Below are positions 7,777 through 17,171 of a stretch of DNA of 64,000 bases, in pieces. The notes beneath the pieces are model-generated. The model was not told where the DNA came from. It searched no databases and saw only the letters and a program-made list of their open reading frames with translations. Location of the stretch: positions 1-64,000 of the forward strand of contig CALXZP010000038.1 in NCBI GenBank assembly GCA_944393255.1. The letters are read 5' to 3'. Each line of letters begins with the position of its first letter. Position 1 is the first letter of the stretch. The DNA is from an uncultured Clostridia bacterium. GTDB taxonomy: Bacteria; Bacillota; Clostridia; UBA1381. The position numbers were made by a program, and so were the translations under genes.

Positions 7777-7804
7777 GGGACTGCAGGCATATTTGCGCAG
7801 TCCC
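7777..7804. terminator. Bidirectional terminator between convergent genes
   Basis: GGGACTGC (7777-7784) pairs with GCAGTCCC (7797-7804). Six A on the left become a six-T tail for the minus-strand regulator gene; the nuclease gene ends 36 bases upstream. Confidence 0.75.
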
Positions 7805-7812
7805 GCGGCGTG

Positions 7813-8187
7813 TCAGTCTTTTAATGTATCGGGTATCAGTGATTTGATCTTTTCAAAGCTTTCCTCGCTTATAACATGTTCGATGCGGCAGGCGTCCTGC
7901 TGCGCAGTTTCTTCGCTCACGCCGAGCAGGATGAGATATTTTGTAAGAGTTTTGTGCCGGTCATATATCTTTTCGGCTATCTGCTGTCCCTTTTCGGTCA
8001 GCAGTATCATCCCGTGCGGATCGTTTTCGATATATCCGTCTGCTTTAAGGAGCGACACGGCTCTTGATACGCTTGGTTTTGAAAAGTTCATTTCATGAGC
8101 TATATCTATAGAACGTACATAGCCGTACTTATTTTTTAATATGAGTATCGTTTCAAGATACATTTCACCTGATTCAAGCAGCTTCAT
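7813..8187 (-). CDS. DtxR/MntR-family metal-dependent repressor
   Basis: A 124-residue protein with a winged helix (about 1-65) and a dimerisation/metal domain (about 66-124); the SH3-like third domain of DtxR is absent, as in MntR. The candidate metal ligands are M9 (in EMYLETI) and C100, E103, H104 (in DACRIEHVIS), matching the DtxR/IdeR iron site (Met-Cys-Glu-His) better than the MntR manganese site, which has Asp at the first place. This is an inference from alignment by eye. The gene stands alone. A TTAG-N6-CTAA palindrome lies upstream (8260), and a better match to a DtxR box lies next to feoB (46631), so iron control is the simplest idea. Confidence 0.85.
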   Translation of the reverse strand: MKLLESGEMYLETILILKNKYGYVRSIDIAHEMNFSKPSVSRAVSLLKADGYIENDPHGMILLTEKGQQIAEKIYDRHKTLTKYLILLGVSEETAQQDACRIEHVISEESFEKIKSLIPDTLKD

Positions 8188-8259
8188 AAAAAGCCTCCTC
8201 CCGTGTATGTACAGGTCTCGGTTAGCCTGTGAAACACTGATTAATTATTTAAATATATT

Positions 8260-8278
8260 TTAGCACAAACTAACGTGT
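8260..8278. promoter_or_regulatory. Weak DtxR-like box upstream of the regulator
   Basis: TTAGCACAAACTAA (8260-8273) keeps both halves of the TTAG-N6-CTAA core of the DtxR consensus, but only about 11 of 19 full positions match. It lies between the regulator and cysE. The 8188-8501 interval otherwise has a cysE promoter and two leader hairpins; no gene is seen. Confidence 0.35.
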
Positions 8279-8377
8279 TTTTCAAGAGGGAAGTTGAATT
8301 TCGTGCAAAAACATGCCCGAATATGTCATGCAGATAAATTTTATCAATTTATTATATAGATTATTTAAAATAAACAG

Positions 8378-8406
8378 TTGTTTTTTTACTCAGTTAATGG
8401 TATAAT
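8378..8406 (+). promoter_or_regulatory. Promoter of the cysE operon
   Basis: TTGTTT (8378-8383), 17 bases, TATAAT (8401-8406). The leader from about 8413 to 8501 can form two hairpins (GCGGCACA with TGTGCTGC near 8419-8444; TGACCG/CGGTCA near 8464-8481). It does not resemble a T-box or a known riboswitch. Confidence 0.7.
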
Positions 8407-8501
8407 TAAATTATATCAGCGGCACAGTTCCGTTTGTGCTGCGGCATATATTTATGATATGGGGTGACCGCCGCTGCGGTCATGCAGAAAGGTTTGATCA
8501 T

Positions 8502-9149
8502 TTGTTTAAAACATTCCGTGAGGATATAAGATCGGTAATGGAGCGGGATCCTGCGGCGCGCAGCGGTCTGGAAGTGTTTTTTCTGTATTCCGGAGTTCAT
8601 GCGGTCATGTGGCACAGGATAGCGCACTGGTTTTACAGACATAACAGAAAATTCTGTGCGAGACTCATTTCTCAGTTTTCCCGGTTTATGACCGGTGTTG
8701 AGATACATCCGGCGGCGAAAATAGGAAAGGGATTGTTTATTGACCATGGCATGGGGGTCGTGATAGGCGAGACTGCGGAGATCGGCGATAACTGTACCAT
8801 CTACCAGGGCGTCACTCTCGGAGGTACCGGAAAGGAATGCGGAAAGAGGCATCCTACCATAGGAGATAACGTTATGATAGGCTCGGGGGCTAAGGTGCTC
8901 GGTCCGTTCACCGTAGGCAGCAACTCGAAGATCGCCGCGGGAGCGGTGGTGCTCTCTGAAGTACCGTCCGATTCAACGGCGGTAGGCGTTCCGGCAAGGA
9001 TAGTAAGCATGGGAGGCGAACGGGTATACGACCTTGACCAGATAAAGATACCGGATCCGGTAGCGCAGCAGATAAACGCGCTTAATCTGCGTATCGACGA
9101 GCTGAGCGCCGAGCTTGAAGCTCTGCGCCGGGGACATGGGAATGAGTGA
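8502..9149 (+). CDS. cysE: Serine O-acetyltransferase
   Basis: A 215-residue enzyme that acetylates serine with acetyl-CoA, the first step of cysteine synthesis. A helical N-terminus (FKTFREDIRSVMERDPAARS, then YSGVHAVMWHRIAHWF) is followed by the left-handed beta-helix hexapeptide repeats, with FIDHGMGVVIGETAEIGDN carrying the catalytic His, and a C-terminal coiled segment. The family N-terminus fits a TTG start at 8502, nine bases after AGAAAGG. A longer ATG start at 8436 would add 22 atypical residues. cysS follows, making a cysteine synthesis/charging operon. Confidence 0.9.
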   Translation: MFKTFREDIRSVMERDPAARSGLEVFFLYSGVHAVMWHRIAHWFYRHNRKFCARLISQFSRFMTGVEIHPAAKIGKGLFIDHGMGVVIGETAEIGDNCTIYQGVTLGGTGKECGKRHPTIGDNVMIGSGAKVLGPFTVGSNSKIAAGAVVLSEVPSDSTAVGVPARIVSMGGERVYDLDQIKIPDPVAQQINALNLRIDELSAELEALRRGHGNE

Positions 9150-9218
9150 TGATAACGAAGCAGAGACCGGCGCTTAAGCGCGGTACGGCGTAAGCGGAAG
9201 GAGCTATTGATATATAAT

Positions 9219-10610
9219 ATGAAGATATATAATACGATGACAAGAAAGAAAGAGGAATTTATCCCTCTTGATAAAAATAATGTTAAAATGTATTCGTGCG
9301 GGCCTACTGTATACAATTATTTTCATATAGGCAACGCGAGACCGTTTATAATATTTGATACTATGAGGAGATACCTCGAGTATCTCGGCTACGGCGTTAC
9401 ATTTGTTCAGAATTTCACCGATATAGACGACAAGATGATAAAACGTGCAAACGAGGACGGAATAACGGTAAAGGAGCTCGGTGAGCGTTTTATCGATGAA
9501 TATTTCAAGGATGCAAAGGCCATAGGCATACGTCCGGCGACCGTTCATCCTAAGGCTACCGAGAACATCGATGCGATAATAGATATAATAAAAAAGCTTG
9601 TTGACAACGGATACGCGTATGCCATGGAAGGGAACGTATACTTTTCAACGAAGAAGTTCAAGGATTACGGCAAGCTGTCGAAGCAGCCGCTCGATGAGCT
9701 TGAGGCCGGAGCAAGGATAGATGTTAACGAGCACAAAAAAGATCCGATGGATTTTGCGCTGTGGAAGGCAAAGAAGGAAGGCGAGCCTTATTGGGAGAGC
9801 CCGTGGGGCGAAGGCAGACCGGGCTGGCATATAGAGTGCAGCGCTATGGCGAACAAGTATCTCGGCGAGACTATTGATCTCCACTCGGGCGGACAGGATC
9901 TCGTTTTCCCGCATCATGAGAATGAGATAGCGCAGAGCGAATGCGCGAACTGCAGAGAGTTTTCGAGATACTGGATGCATAACGGCTACATCAACGTCGA
10001 TAACCGCAAGATGAGCAAATCTCTCGGTAATTTCTTTACAGTACGTGATATACTTGAAAAATACGACGGAGAAGTCATACGGTTTTTCATGCTTTCCGCA
10101 CATTACAGAAACCCCATCAACTTTTCCGATACGCTTATGGAACAGGCAAGATCGGCAGTCGAAAGGGTGTATACATGCATAGAAAACCTTGAATTCCTGC
10201 GCGGCAGTGCGGAAGATAAGGCATGTGACGAAGAGCTTAAGACAAGGTTAAACGAGCTCAGAGACCGGTTCATTGCAGCCATGGACGACGACCTTAACAC
10301 GGCCGACGCGATCGCTGCGATATTCGATATCGTGTATACCGCCAATACCGAGATCACGAGCGGATCCGGAAAAGAGGCGATAGAGCTGGCGCTCGGACTT
10401 ATACGGGAGCTTGGCGGAGTTCTCGGGCTGTTCGGCAAAGAGACCGCGAAGGATCTTGACGCGGAGATAGAGGAGCTTATCAGAAAACGCGGAGAGGCCA
10501 GAAAAGCGAAGAACTGGGCGGAGGCCGACGCTATCCGCGACAAGCTGAAAGAAATGAACATAGTGCTTAAGGATACTCCGGACGGCGTAAAGTGGAGCTT
10601 TGCGAAGTGA
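9219..10610 (+). CDS. cysS: Cysteinyl-tRNA synthetase
   Basis: A 463-residue class I synthetase. The HIGH box is FHIGNARP (residues 35-42), the KMSKS box is in [10 protein letters not shown], and zinc ligands are visible as C27 (MYSCGP), Cys in IECSAM and His in FPHHENE. The C-terminal part has the usual DALR helices ([15 protein letters not shown]) and a helical tail. An ATG start at 9219 gives the family N-terminus [14 protein letters not shown], but AGGAG is 15 bases away; a TTG at 9207 lies only 3 bases from it, so the start is not certain. It overlaps mrnC at TGATG. Confidence 0.93.
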   Translation: MKIYNTMTRKKEEFIPLDKNNVKMYSCGPTVYNYFHIGNARPFIIFDTMRRYLEYLGYGVTFVQNFTDIDDKMIKRANEDGITVKELGERFIDEYFKDAKAIGIRPATVHPKATENIDAIIDIIKKLVDNGYAYAMEGNVYFSTKKFKDYGKLSKQPLDELEAGARIDVNEHKKDPMDFALWKAKKEGEPYWESPWGEGRPGWHIECSAMANKYLGETIDLHSGGQDLVFPHHENEIAQSECANCREFSRYWMHNGYINVDNRKMSKSLGNFFTVRDILEKYDGEVIRFFMLSAHYRNPINFSDTLMEQARSAVERVYTCIENLEFLRGSAEDKACDEELKTRLNELRDRFIAAMDDDLNTADAIAAIFDIVYTANTEITSGSGKEAIELALGLIRELGGVLGLFGKETAKDLDAEIEELIRKRGEARKAKNWAEADAIRDKLKEMNIVLKDTPDGVKWSFAK

Positions 10611-11029
10611 TGAAGTTTACAAGGCAGCCGAACGAATACAATGCGCTTGTGCTGGCGTATATCGGTGATTCGCTGTACGACGTGTACGTTCGTTCGCGGA
10701 TAATGGAGGAATACCCGAGCAGGTCGGCGCATCAAATGCATGTGGAAGCGATCAAATTTGTCAGCGCGCACGGTCAGTCCGAGGCGGTGAAAGCTATAGA
10801 GAGCTATCTTTCCGAGGCGGAGCTGGCGGCCTATAAGCGGGGCAGAAATACGAAATCATACACTGTGCCGAAGAATGCCGACGTCGGAGAATACCGCCGT
10901 GCGACAGGCTTTGAGGCCTTGCTGGGATGGCTTTTCACGGGAGGCCGCGAGCAGCGGCTCAAGGAGGTCATGGAGCTTGCGTACGACTCGGTAAAAACGC
11001 CGGCGGAGACCGGACATAAAAACGTATAG
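10610..11029 (+). CDS. mrnC: Mini-ribonuclease III
   Basis: A 139-residue RNase III catalytic domain without a dsRNA-binding domain, the enzyme that matures 23S rRNA ends in Firmicutes. The signature region is ALVLAYIGDSLYDVYVR, with acidic metal ligands at D and E, and the second acidic helix is GFEALLGWLFTGG. The ATG overlaps the cysS stop by one base (TGATG), so translation is probably coupled. The cysS-mrnC order is the usual one in Bacilli and Clostridia. Confidence 0.92.
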   Translation: MKFTRQPNEYNALVLAYIGDSLYDVYVRSRIMEEYPSRSAHQMHVEAIKFVSAHGQSEAVKAIESYLSEAELAAYKRGRNTKSYTVPKNADVGEYRRATGFEALLGWLFTGGREQRLKEVMELAYDSVKTPAETGHKNV

Positions 11030-11136
11030 ATTAGGGTCATCGGTTGCGGCGATCCGAATTTATATAAATAACAGGCGGATGAAGGCTTGCCCCGGATACC
11101 GCCCGTCAAAAATCATTACAGGAGGAATTAAGAATA

Positions 11137-11985
11137 ATGGATGCAAAAAGAGCTACAGAATTAGCCATTATCGCAAACAGAGTGCGGAAGAATGCACTTA
11201 CAGCGGTATTCAATGCGCAGTCGGGTCATCCCGGAGGCTCGCTGTCGATAGCGGACGTTTTAACGCTTCTTTATTTTGAGGTAATGAACGTCGATCCTAA
11301 GGATCCGAAGAACGAAAACAGAGACAGGTTTGTTTTGTCTAAGGGTCACACGGCTCCGGCGCTGTACGGTACGCTGGCGGAGCGCGGATTTTTCCCGGTC
11401 GAGGACGTTGCTGGTTTCAGACATGTAGACAGCTATCTGCAGGGACATCCTGATATGAACAAGGTTCCCGGCGTTGATATGTCCACAGGCTCTCTGGGAC
11501 AGGGCGTGTGCGTTGCGGGCGGTATGGCGCTTGCGGCGAAGCTGGACAATAAGGATTACAGAGTCTATTCTATCCTCGGCGACGGAGAGCTTGAGGAAGG
11601 TCAGGTTTGGGAGCAGGCGATGTTTGCTCCGCATTACAAACTGGACAACTTTACCATATTCGTTGATAACAACGGTCTCCAGATAGACGGCAACATTGCG
11701 GACGTTATGAACCCCAATCCCATAGACGCTAAGTTTGAGGCGTTCGGCTGGAACGTTATCCATGCGGACGCGCATGATTTCAATGCGCTGTATGACGCTG
11801 TTGAGGCTGCTAAGCAGTGCAAGGGCAAGCCGACGGCGGTCATAATGAAATCGGTAAAGGGCAAGAATGTTTCGTTTATGGAAAACCAGGCGGCATGGCA
11901 CGGGACGGCTCCCAATAAGGAGCAGTACGATCAGGCTATAGCTGAGCTTGACGCTAAAATTGCAGAATTGGAGGCGATGTTATAA
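11137..11985 (+). CDS. Transketolase, N-terminal subunit
   Basis: A 282-residue protein covering the thiamine-diphosphate PP domain: SGHPGGSLSIADVLT near the start, SKGHTAPALYG, STGSLGQG, and the thiamine/Mg signature GDGELEEGQVWEQAM followed by NNGLQIDG. It acts with the next gene product as a two-part transketolase of the pentose phosphate pathway, a layout common in Clostridia. CAGGAGGAATT precedes the ATG. The 107-base gap after mrnC has no strong terminator. Confidence 0.93.
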   Translation: MDAKRATELAIIANRVRKNALTAVFNAQSGHPGGSLSIADVLTLLYFEVMNVDPKDPKNENRDRFVLSKGHTAPALYGTLAERGFFPVEDVAGFRHVDSYLQGHPDMNKVPGVDMSTGSLGQGVCVAGGMALAAKLDNKDYRVYSILGDGELEEGQVWEQAMFAPHYKLDNFTIFVDNNGLQIDGNIADVMNPNPIDAKFEAFGWNVIHADAHDFNALYDAVEAAKQCKGKPTAVIMKSVKGKNVSFMENQAAWHGTAPNKEQYDQAIAELDAKIAELEAML

Positions 11986-12917
11986 TGGCAAAGAAGGCTA
12001 CAAGAGTATCATACGGTGAGGCGCTCGTCAAATACGGAGATAATGAAAACATCGTCGTTCTTGACGCGGATCTTTCAAAGTCCACAAAGACCGATACATT
12101 CAAAAAGACATATCCGGAGCGCTTTATAAACTGCGGTATTGCGGAAGCTGACATGATGTGCGTTGCCGCAGGACTGGCGGCGAGCGGCAAGACTGCGTTT
12201 GCATCGACATTTGCGATGTTTGCGGCAGGCCGTGCATTCGAGCAGGTAAGGAATTCGATCGGCTATACAAAGCTCAACGTTAAGATAGGCGCTACGCATG
12301 CGGGTATCTCGGTAGGCGAGGACGGAGCTTCGCATCAGTGCCTTGAAGACATCGCGCTCATGCGTACGATCCCGGGTATGGTCGTTATAAATCCGGCTGA
12401 CGATATAGAGGCGCAGCTTGCCGTGAAGGCAGCGATAGACCATGACGGTCCGGTATATATGCGTTTCGGCAGACTGGCGGTAGAGGACGTAAACGGTGAG
12501 GATTATAAGTTTGAGCTCGGCAAGGGCGTTCAGCTCAAGGACGGCAAGGACGTTACTATCATAGCTACAGGTCTTATGGTCCAGGAGGCGCTCAAGGCTG
12601 CGGACATGCTTAAGGCAGACGGCATAGACGCGCGGGTAATAAACATACATACTATCAAGCCTATTGACGAGGATATCATCACAAAGGCTGCAAAGGAGAC
12701 CGGCGCTATAGTAACGGCTGAAGAGCATTATATCATGGGCGGTCTCGGCAGTGCGGTGACCGAGGTGGTATGTGCGAATGCGCCGTGCCCGGTAAAGATC
12801 ATCGGCACAGACCGCTACGGAAAATCGGGAAAACCGAACGAGCTTTTTGAAGAATACGGTCTGACGGCTGAAAATATCGCTGAAAAGGCGAAGGAAGCGG
12901 CTGCAATGAAGAACTGA
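11985..12917 (+). CDS. Transketolase, C-terminal subunit
   Basis: A 310-residue protein with the pyrimidine-binding domain (VSYGEALVKYG, then VLDADLSKSTKT, the family glutamate in NCGIAEADM, and KIGATHAGISVGEDGASHQ) and the transketolase C-terminal domain (DARVINIHTIKPIDEDII). Start and upstream stop overlap in TAATG, so both halves are translationally coupled and made in equal amounts. Confidence 0.93.
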   Translation: MAKKATRVSYGEALVKYGDNENIVVLDADLSKSTKTDTFKKTYPERFINCGIAEADMMCVAAGLAASGKTAFASTFAMFAAGRAFEQVRNSIGYTKLNVKIGATHAGISVGEDGASHQCLEDIALMRTIPGMVVINPADDIEAQLAVKAAIDHDGPVYMRFGRLAVEDVNGEDYKFELGKGVQLKDGKDVTIIATGLMVQEALKAADMLKADGIDARVINIHTIKPIDEDIITKAAKETGAIVTAEEHYIMGGLGSAVTEVVCANAPCPVKIIGTDRYGKSGKPNELFEEYGLTAENIAEKAKEAAAMKN

Positions 12918-12961
12918 TCCGGCTGTCGCAGCGCGTCTGACCGGAGGAGATGGAGGAGTAT

Positions 12962-13513
12962 ATGAAGAAAATAATTACTGCTGTTGCCTGCGCGGCCATG
13001 ATTGCCGGACTTGCCGGCTGCGGCGGCGGAGACGACCGGAACACAGCGGTGCAGGAGATACCGCGCGTGAGCCCGGACATGCTTATTTCGGCGGAGACGG
13101 CGTCGGCAGCGGCCGGCAATACGCTCAGCCTTTCAGACACGGGCATAGTGAGCGAGGGCAATAAGCTTACCGCAGTGTATGAGACGGATCCGGTCGGTGC
13201 GGCCGACGGTGTAACGGTGTCGATCGAGCAGTTTTCTGACACGCTTTCCACAACGGAAATATGGAATGAGTATGAAAACACCAGGATACTCAGAAGCGAC
13301 AATGAAAAGATCGAGGGCATTGGCGCAGACTGCTATGTGGCTTATCCGTATATACACATATACGACAGAGGCTGCCATATAACCATAAGCGCCGGTTCGG
13401 GCAGCGATGAGGGACAAAAGGCGCTGCTTACCAACCTCGGAACTGCCGCTGCGGTAGCTCTTGAAGCTCTGATCCCGGCGGATGCTGTAGAAAGCGGCAA
13501 TGTGATCCAGTGA
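12962..13513 (+). CDS. Small lipoprotein of unknown function
   Basis: A 183-residue protein with a signal peptide and lipobox LAGC (Cys about residue 22), then a Gly-rich stretch. The mature part (VSIEQFSDTLSTTEIWNEYENTR, DCYVAYPYIHIYDRGCHITI) looks like a small globular domain with two cysteines; I do not recognise the family. It begins 44 bases after the transketolase genes and ends at a terminator, so it may be at the end of their operon. The ATG at 12962 follows GGAGG; the in-frame ATG at 12950 has no room for a ribosome site. Confidence 0.75.
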   Translation: MKKIITAVACAAMIAGLAGCGGGDDRNTAVQEIPRVSPDMLISAETASAAAGNTLSLSDTGIVSEGNKLTAVYETDPVGAADGVTVSIEQFSDTLSTTEIWNEYENTRILRSDNEKIEGIGADCYVAYPYIHIYDRGCHITISAGSGSDEGQKALLTNLGTAAAVALEALIPADAVESGNVIQ

Positions 13514-13519
13514 TAAAAA

Positions 13520-13573
13520 ACAGGCTGATGAAGCGGGAATGAATTCCCGGTCTCATCGGCCTGTATTTTTTTT
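13520..13573 (+). terminator. Terminator after the lipoprotein gene
   Basis: ACAGGC..GATGA..GGGAAT pairs with ATTCCC..TCATC..GCCTGT, followed by eight T after an A (13565-13573). Confidence 0.8.
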
Positions 13574-13593
13574 CGATCTGATATATTTTTGTT

Positions 13594-14451
13594 TTATTGA
13601 CCGGAGCGTTTGTTCTCGGTCGGTTTTTTGCTGTCCGTTATCGGCGGAAGCGGAACAAAGCAGCTTTTTTTCGATCTCGAAACATATACATATCCGGCTA
13701 TGGAAAGCAGGATAAACAGAGCGGCTGCAAATTGGGAGACGCCGAGTACGCCCGGGATCAGGTAGAGGATGTATGCGGTATCCCTCATCCCTTCAAGTAC
13801 GAGCCTGCCGCAGGAGTACCAGAAGAGATAGAACAGGAAAACCTGACCGTTTTTCTTTTTTCTGCCGCTAAGCAGCAGGATAAGTATAACCCCCGCGAAG
13901 TTCCATAGAGATTCATAAAGAAACAGAGGCTGTACGGGAGCCGCGCCGTTTATGCTCATGCCTAACACGGAGTCTGTCACGCCTCCGTAAACCTCACAGT
14001 TGACGAAATTGCCCCAGCGTCCTATCGCCTGCCCGAGCAGAAGGCCGGCACAGCATACGTCAAGAGTGCACGGAAGATTGATTTTTTTTACACGGCAGTA
14101 TATGCATGTGGATATGAATGAGCCGATTATACCGCCGTATATCGCAAGTCCGCCTTCCCATATTTTGAACACATCGAGAAAATCGTCCTTGAACTCATCA
14201 AGCGCGAACAGCACATAGTATATTCTTGCTCCGATTATGCCGGCAATTATGCCGATGAGCGCGATATCCCATATGTTATCCTTTCTTATACCGCTTTTCT
14301 CGCTCCTTGACGAGGCAAGAAGCAGACCGAGCAAAAACCCGGTGAGGATTATAAGTGCGTACCAATAGATATTTTTTGAACCTATCCTCACGGCTGCCGG
14401 GTCTATATCAAAGCTTATGCCGAGCCGGGGGAATGATATATTGTTTGTCAT
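13594..14451 (-). CDS. lgt: Prolipoprotein diacylglyceryl transferase
   Basis: A 285-residue membrane enzyme that puts diacylglycerol on the lipobox cysteine. About seven membrane helices are visible, with the signature GRWGNFVNCEVYGG (catalytic His/Arg network) and GLAIYGGIIG before it, and SCGRLVLEGMRD near the end. The ATG at 14451 follows AAGGAG with an 8-base gap. The C-terminal tail is short, basic and cytoplasmic. The substrates plausibly include the several lipoproteins in this window. Confidence 0.92.
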   Translation of the reverse strand: MTNNISFPRLGISFDIDPAAVRIGSKNIYWYALIILTGFLLGLLLASSRSEKSGIRKDNIWDIALIGIIAGIIGARIYYVLFALDEFKDDFLDVFKIWEGGLAIYGGIIGSFISTCIYCRVKKINLPCTLDVCCAGLLLGQAIGRWGNFVNCEVYGGVTDSVLGMSINGAAPVQPLFLYESLWNFAGVILILLLSGRKKKNGQVFLFYLFWYSCGRLVLEGMRDTAYILYLIPGVLGVSQFAAALFILLSIAGYVYVSRSKKSCFVPLPPITDSKKPTENKRSGQ

Positions 14452-14520
14452 GACCAATACTCCTTGATATTATTTTTAGGAAATTGAGCAGCGTTCAGGC
14501 TGCGTTTGTCTTAATTATGT

Positions 14521-16716
14521 TTATATGCCGCGCATAGAGAGAGATATCCTTTTCTTTTTAACGTCTATATCCAGTATGCGTACCTTGACGTTGTCGCCTA
14601 CTGAAAGAACGTCTGTAGGATGCTTTATGAATTTGCTGCATATCTGTGATATATGGACAAGCCCGTCCTGGTGGACGCCTATATCCACGAATGCGCCGAA
14701 ATCTATCACATTGCGTACCACTCCGTCGAGGACCATATCCGGTCTCAGATCGTCGATCGAGAGTATGTCGGAACGAAGCGCGGGCTTGGGAAGCTCGTCA
14801 CGCGGGTCTCTGCCGGGTTTGAGCATACTGTCCGTTATATCGGCAAGCGTCAGCCTGCCGATCCCGAGAAGCCCGCAGAGCTTTTCATGCCCGTATTTCT
14901 CCGCGCGCTCCTTTATATCGGATATGCTGCCGGATATAACATCGTCTCCGGTGTAGCCGAGCTCCGATAAGAGACGTTTTGCCGCCGTATAGCTTTCCGG
15001 ATGTACGGAGGTGCTGTCGAGGTACTCGGCGCCGCCCGGGATACGAAGAAAGCCTGCGCATTGTTCAAATGCTTTGGCGCCGAGCTTCGGGACCTTTAAA
15101 AGCTCACGGCGCGTTTTGAAGCCGCCGTTTTCGTTTCTGTATATCTCTATGTTCTTTGCCACGGTCTTATTGATACCGGCGATGTATGACAGCAGTGACG
15201 CGGAGGCGGTATTAAGATCCACGCCTACGCTGTTTACGCAGTCCTCCACAACATTGCCGAGAGCTTCACCGAGCTTCTTTTTATTCATATCGTGCTGGTA
15301 CTGTCCGACGCCCACAGACTGCGGGTCTATTTTCACCAGCTCCGCCAGCGGATCCTGCAGCCTGCGCGCGATGGAGACCGCGCTGCGCAGCGCTGCGTCA
15401 TATTCCGGAAATTCTTCGGCGGCGAGCTTGGACGCGCTGTAAACACTTGCCCCGGCTTCGTTCGTCATAACGTAATATACGGGCCTGTCGAGCGTTTTTA
15501 TGAGCTCAGAGATGAAGATCTCCGATTCTTTTGACGCCGTTCCGTTGCCTATCGATATGATCTCAACGCCGTTTCGTCCTATCATTGCCGTAAGCTGCTT
15601 TTGCGCCTTTTCCTTGTCGTGCTTTGGGAGGGTACAGTATACCACCCCTGTTTCCAGAACCTTGCCGGTCTCGTCAACCACGGCGGCTTTGCAGCCGGTC
15701 CTGTATCCGGGATCGAAGCCCATGACCGTACGTCCTTTTATCGGCGGCTGCATGAGCAGGCTTTTGAGGTTTTTGCTGAATATCTTTATCGAGCTTTCCT
15801 CCGCCGCCTCCGCTGCCGCAGCGCGCAGCTCTGATGCGAGCGACGGTGCGATGAGTCTTTTGTATGCGTCTTCGGCGGCTGACTTTATGTATTTTGCAGC
15901 GGCGGTTTCGCGTTTGGGCGTCGTCAGGCGTATAAGACGCCGTATCGCTCTTTCGTCATCGGCGCTGAGCTTTACGGACAGATATCCTTCCTTTTCGCCG
16001 CGGTTTATCGCGAGGATCCTGTGCGGAGGGATATTGGAAAGCGCCTCTGAAAAATCATAGTACATACTGTATACACTGTCCTCGCCGGTCGTGCTCCTGA
16101 CCGTGATGCTGCCGCTTTCGGCGGTGATGCGCCGGAGCTCCCGGCGGTAATCGGCGCTGTCGCTTATTTCCTCTGCGATGATGTCCATTGCGCCGCTCAG
16201 TGCATCGTTCACATCATATACCTCTTTTTCCTCGGATATGTACTTTTTGGCCTCTGCGGCGACGCCGTCATCGGTGTATAGCGATCCGTTCTGAGATAAA
16301 AGCATTTCCGCAAGCGGAGCAAGCCCCTTTTCCCGCGCTGCTGAGGCGCGTGTCCTGCGCTTCGGACGGAAAGGACGGTAAACGTCTTCGAGCTCTGCGA
16401 GCGCGGAGGCGGCAAGTATCGCTGCCTTTATATCCTCGGTCAGAGCTCCCTGCTCGTCTATAAGCCTCATTATCTCCGAGCGCTTTTCGTCCAGGGCCCT
16501 CAGATATTTCAGCCGTGTGTCAAATTCGCGCAGCTGAGTATCATCAAGAGCGCCGGTCATCTCCTTTCTGTATCGGGCTATGAACGGGATAGTGTTGCCG
16601 CCGTCGATAAGAGATATCGTATTTTCGGCCTGCCATCGGTGTATACCGAGTTCGGCAGAGAGCGCTGCGGCTATATTTTCCTCATTTGCAGATGAATTTT
16701 TTGTTGTTTTTGCCAT
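14521..16716 (-). CDS. tex: Tex-family RNA-binding transcription accessory protein
   Basis: A 731-residue protein with the full Tex order: N-terminal helical Tex_N region (TISLIDGGNTIPFIARYRKEM), a YqgF/RuvX-like domain beginning VMGFDPGYRTGCKAAVVDET, a helix-hairpin-helix region (LLKVPKLGAKAFEQCAGFLRI) and a C-terminal S1 domain (GVVRNVIDFGAFVDIGVHQDG). The family binds nucleic acids and associates with the transcription/translation apparatus. The ATG at 16716 follows GGAGGA; the longer reading is unlikely. It lies downstream of nothing obvious and divergent from the dcw operon. Confidence 0.93.
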   Translation of the reverse strand: MAKTTKNSSANEENIAAALSAELGIHRWQAENTISLIDGGNTIPFIARYRKEMTGALDDTQLREFDTRLKYLRALDEKRSEIMRLIDEQGALTEDIKAAILAASALAELEDVYRPFRPKRRTRASAAREKGLAPLAEMLLSQNGSLYTDDGVAAEAKKYISEEKEVYDVNDALSGAMDIIAEEISDSADYRRELRRITAESGSITVRSTTGEDSVYSMYYDFSEALSNIPPHRILAINRGEKEGYLSVKLSADDERAIRRLIRLTTPKRETAAAKYIKSAAEDAYKRLIAPSLASELRAAAAEAAEESSIKIFSKNLKSLLMQPPIKGRTVMGFDPGYRTGCKAAVVDETGKVLETGVVYCTLPKHDKEKAQKQLTAMIGRNGVEIISIGNGTASKESEIFISELIKTLDRPVYYVMTNEAGASVYSASKLAAEEFPEYDAALRSAVSIARRLQDPLAELVKIDPQSVGVGQYQHDMNKKKLGEALGNVVEDCVNSVGVDLNTASASLLSYIAGINKTVAKNIEIYRNENGGFKTRRELLKVPKLGAKAFEQCAGFLRIPGGAEYLDSTSVHPESYTAAKRLLSELGYTGDDVISGSISDIKERAEKYGHEKLCGLLGIGRLTLADITDSMLKPGRDPRDELPKPALRSDILSIDDLRPDMVLDGVVRNVIDFGAFVDIGVHQDGLVHISQICSKFIKHPTDVLSVGDNVKVRILDIDVKKKRISLSMRGI

Positions 16717-16992
16717 ATGTACAAATCCTCCAAAACTTATGTAACACAAATGATAATTTTGTAATCGTCCTGCAATATTTTTTCGAAAAAACTATATACA
16801 AAACGTAATATTTGTGATATAATTGTTACATACACAACATATAGTGTCAAATTCGTTCTTTGTTAACAAAATATGTGTGCTTGCCGTTATTATGGACACT
16901 TAATTAATTATAACCTATTTTAATTGATTTTACAAGAGTGTTCACAAAATCTTTATATAATGAAATAAAAGTCCTAAAAATAAAAAAAGGGC
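16717..16992. other. AT-rich intergenic stretch without a visible gene
   Basis: This lies between tex and the mraZ promoter. It is rich in A/T, with a TATAAT at 16818-16823 that lacks a fitting -35. The tex promoter must lie here on the minus strand, but no convincing pair of elements was found. No ORF with a ribosome site is seen. Confidence 0.5.
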
Positions 16993-17021
16993 TTGCGTTT
17001 TTATCGTTTTTGGTGTACAAT
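16993..17021 (+). promoter_or_regulatory. Promoter of the dcw operon
   Basis: TTGCGT (16993-16998), 17 bases, TACAAT (17016-17021). The start of transcription would be near 17028, immediately before the MraZ boxes. Confidence 0.7.
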
Positions 17022-17030
17022 AGTACATAT

Positions 17031-17055
17031 AGGGAGTGAATTGGAGTGAATGGGA
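17031..17055 (+). promoter_or_regulatory. MraZ operator
   Basis: AGGGA (17031), TTGGA (17041) and TGGGA (17051) sit at exact 10-base steps. This fits the known MraZ operator of three TGGGN repeats separated by five bases. It lies at +3 to +27 of the predicted transcript, so bound MraZ would block initiation or escape. Confidence 0.8.
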
Positions 17056-17171
17056 GCAAAAAGGCGTGAGAGCCGGTATGTGGGAGAGTATTTTCACATT
17101 GTTCCGATGCAGTCCGATTTTTTCTGTAAGGAATATTATTTCATTATTAAGAGGTTTAACGGAAGGCGGTG

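Noticed and set aside
8407-8501. T-box leader for cysE/cysS
   Set aside because: No T-box sequence or stem I specifier region; the leader is under 100 bases with two simple hairpins.
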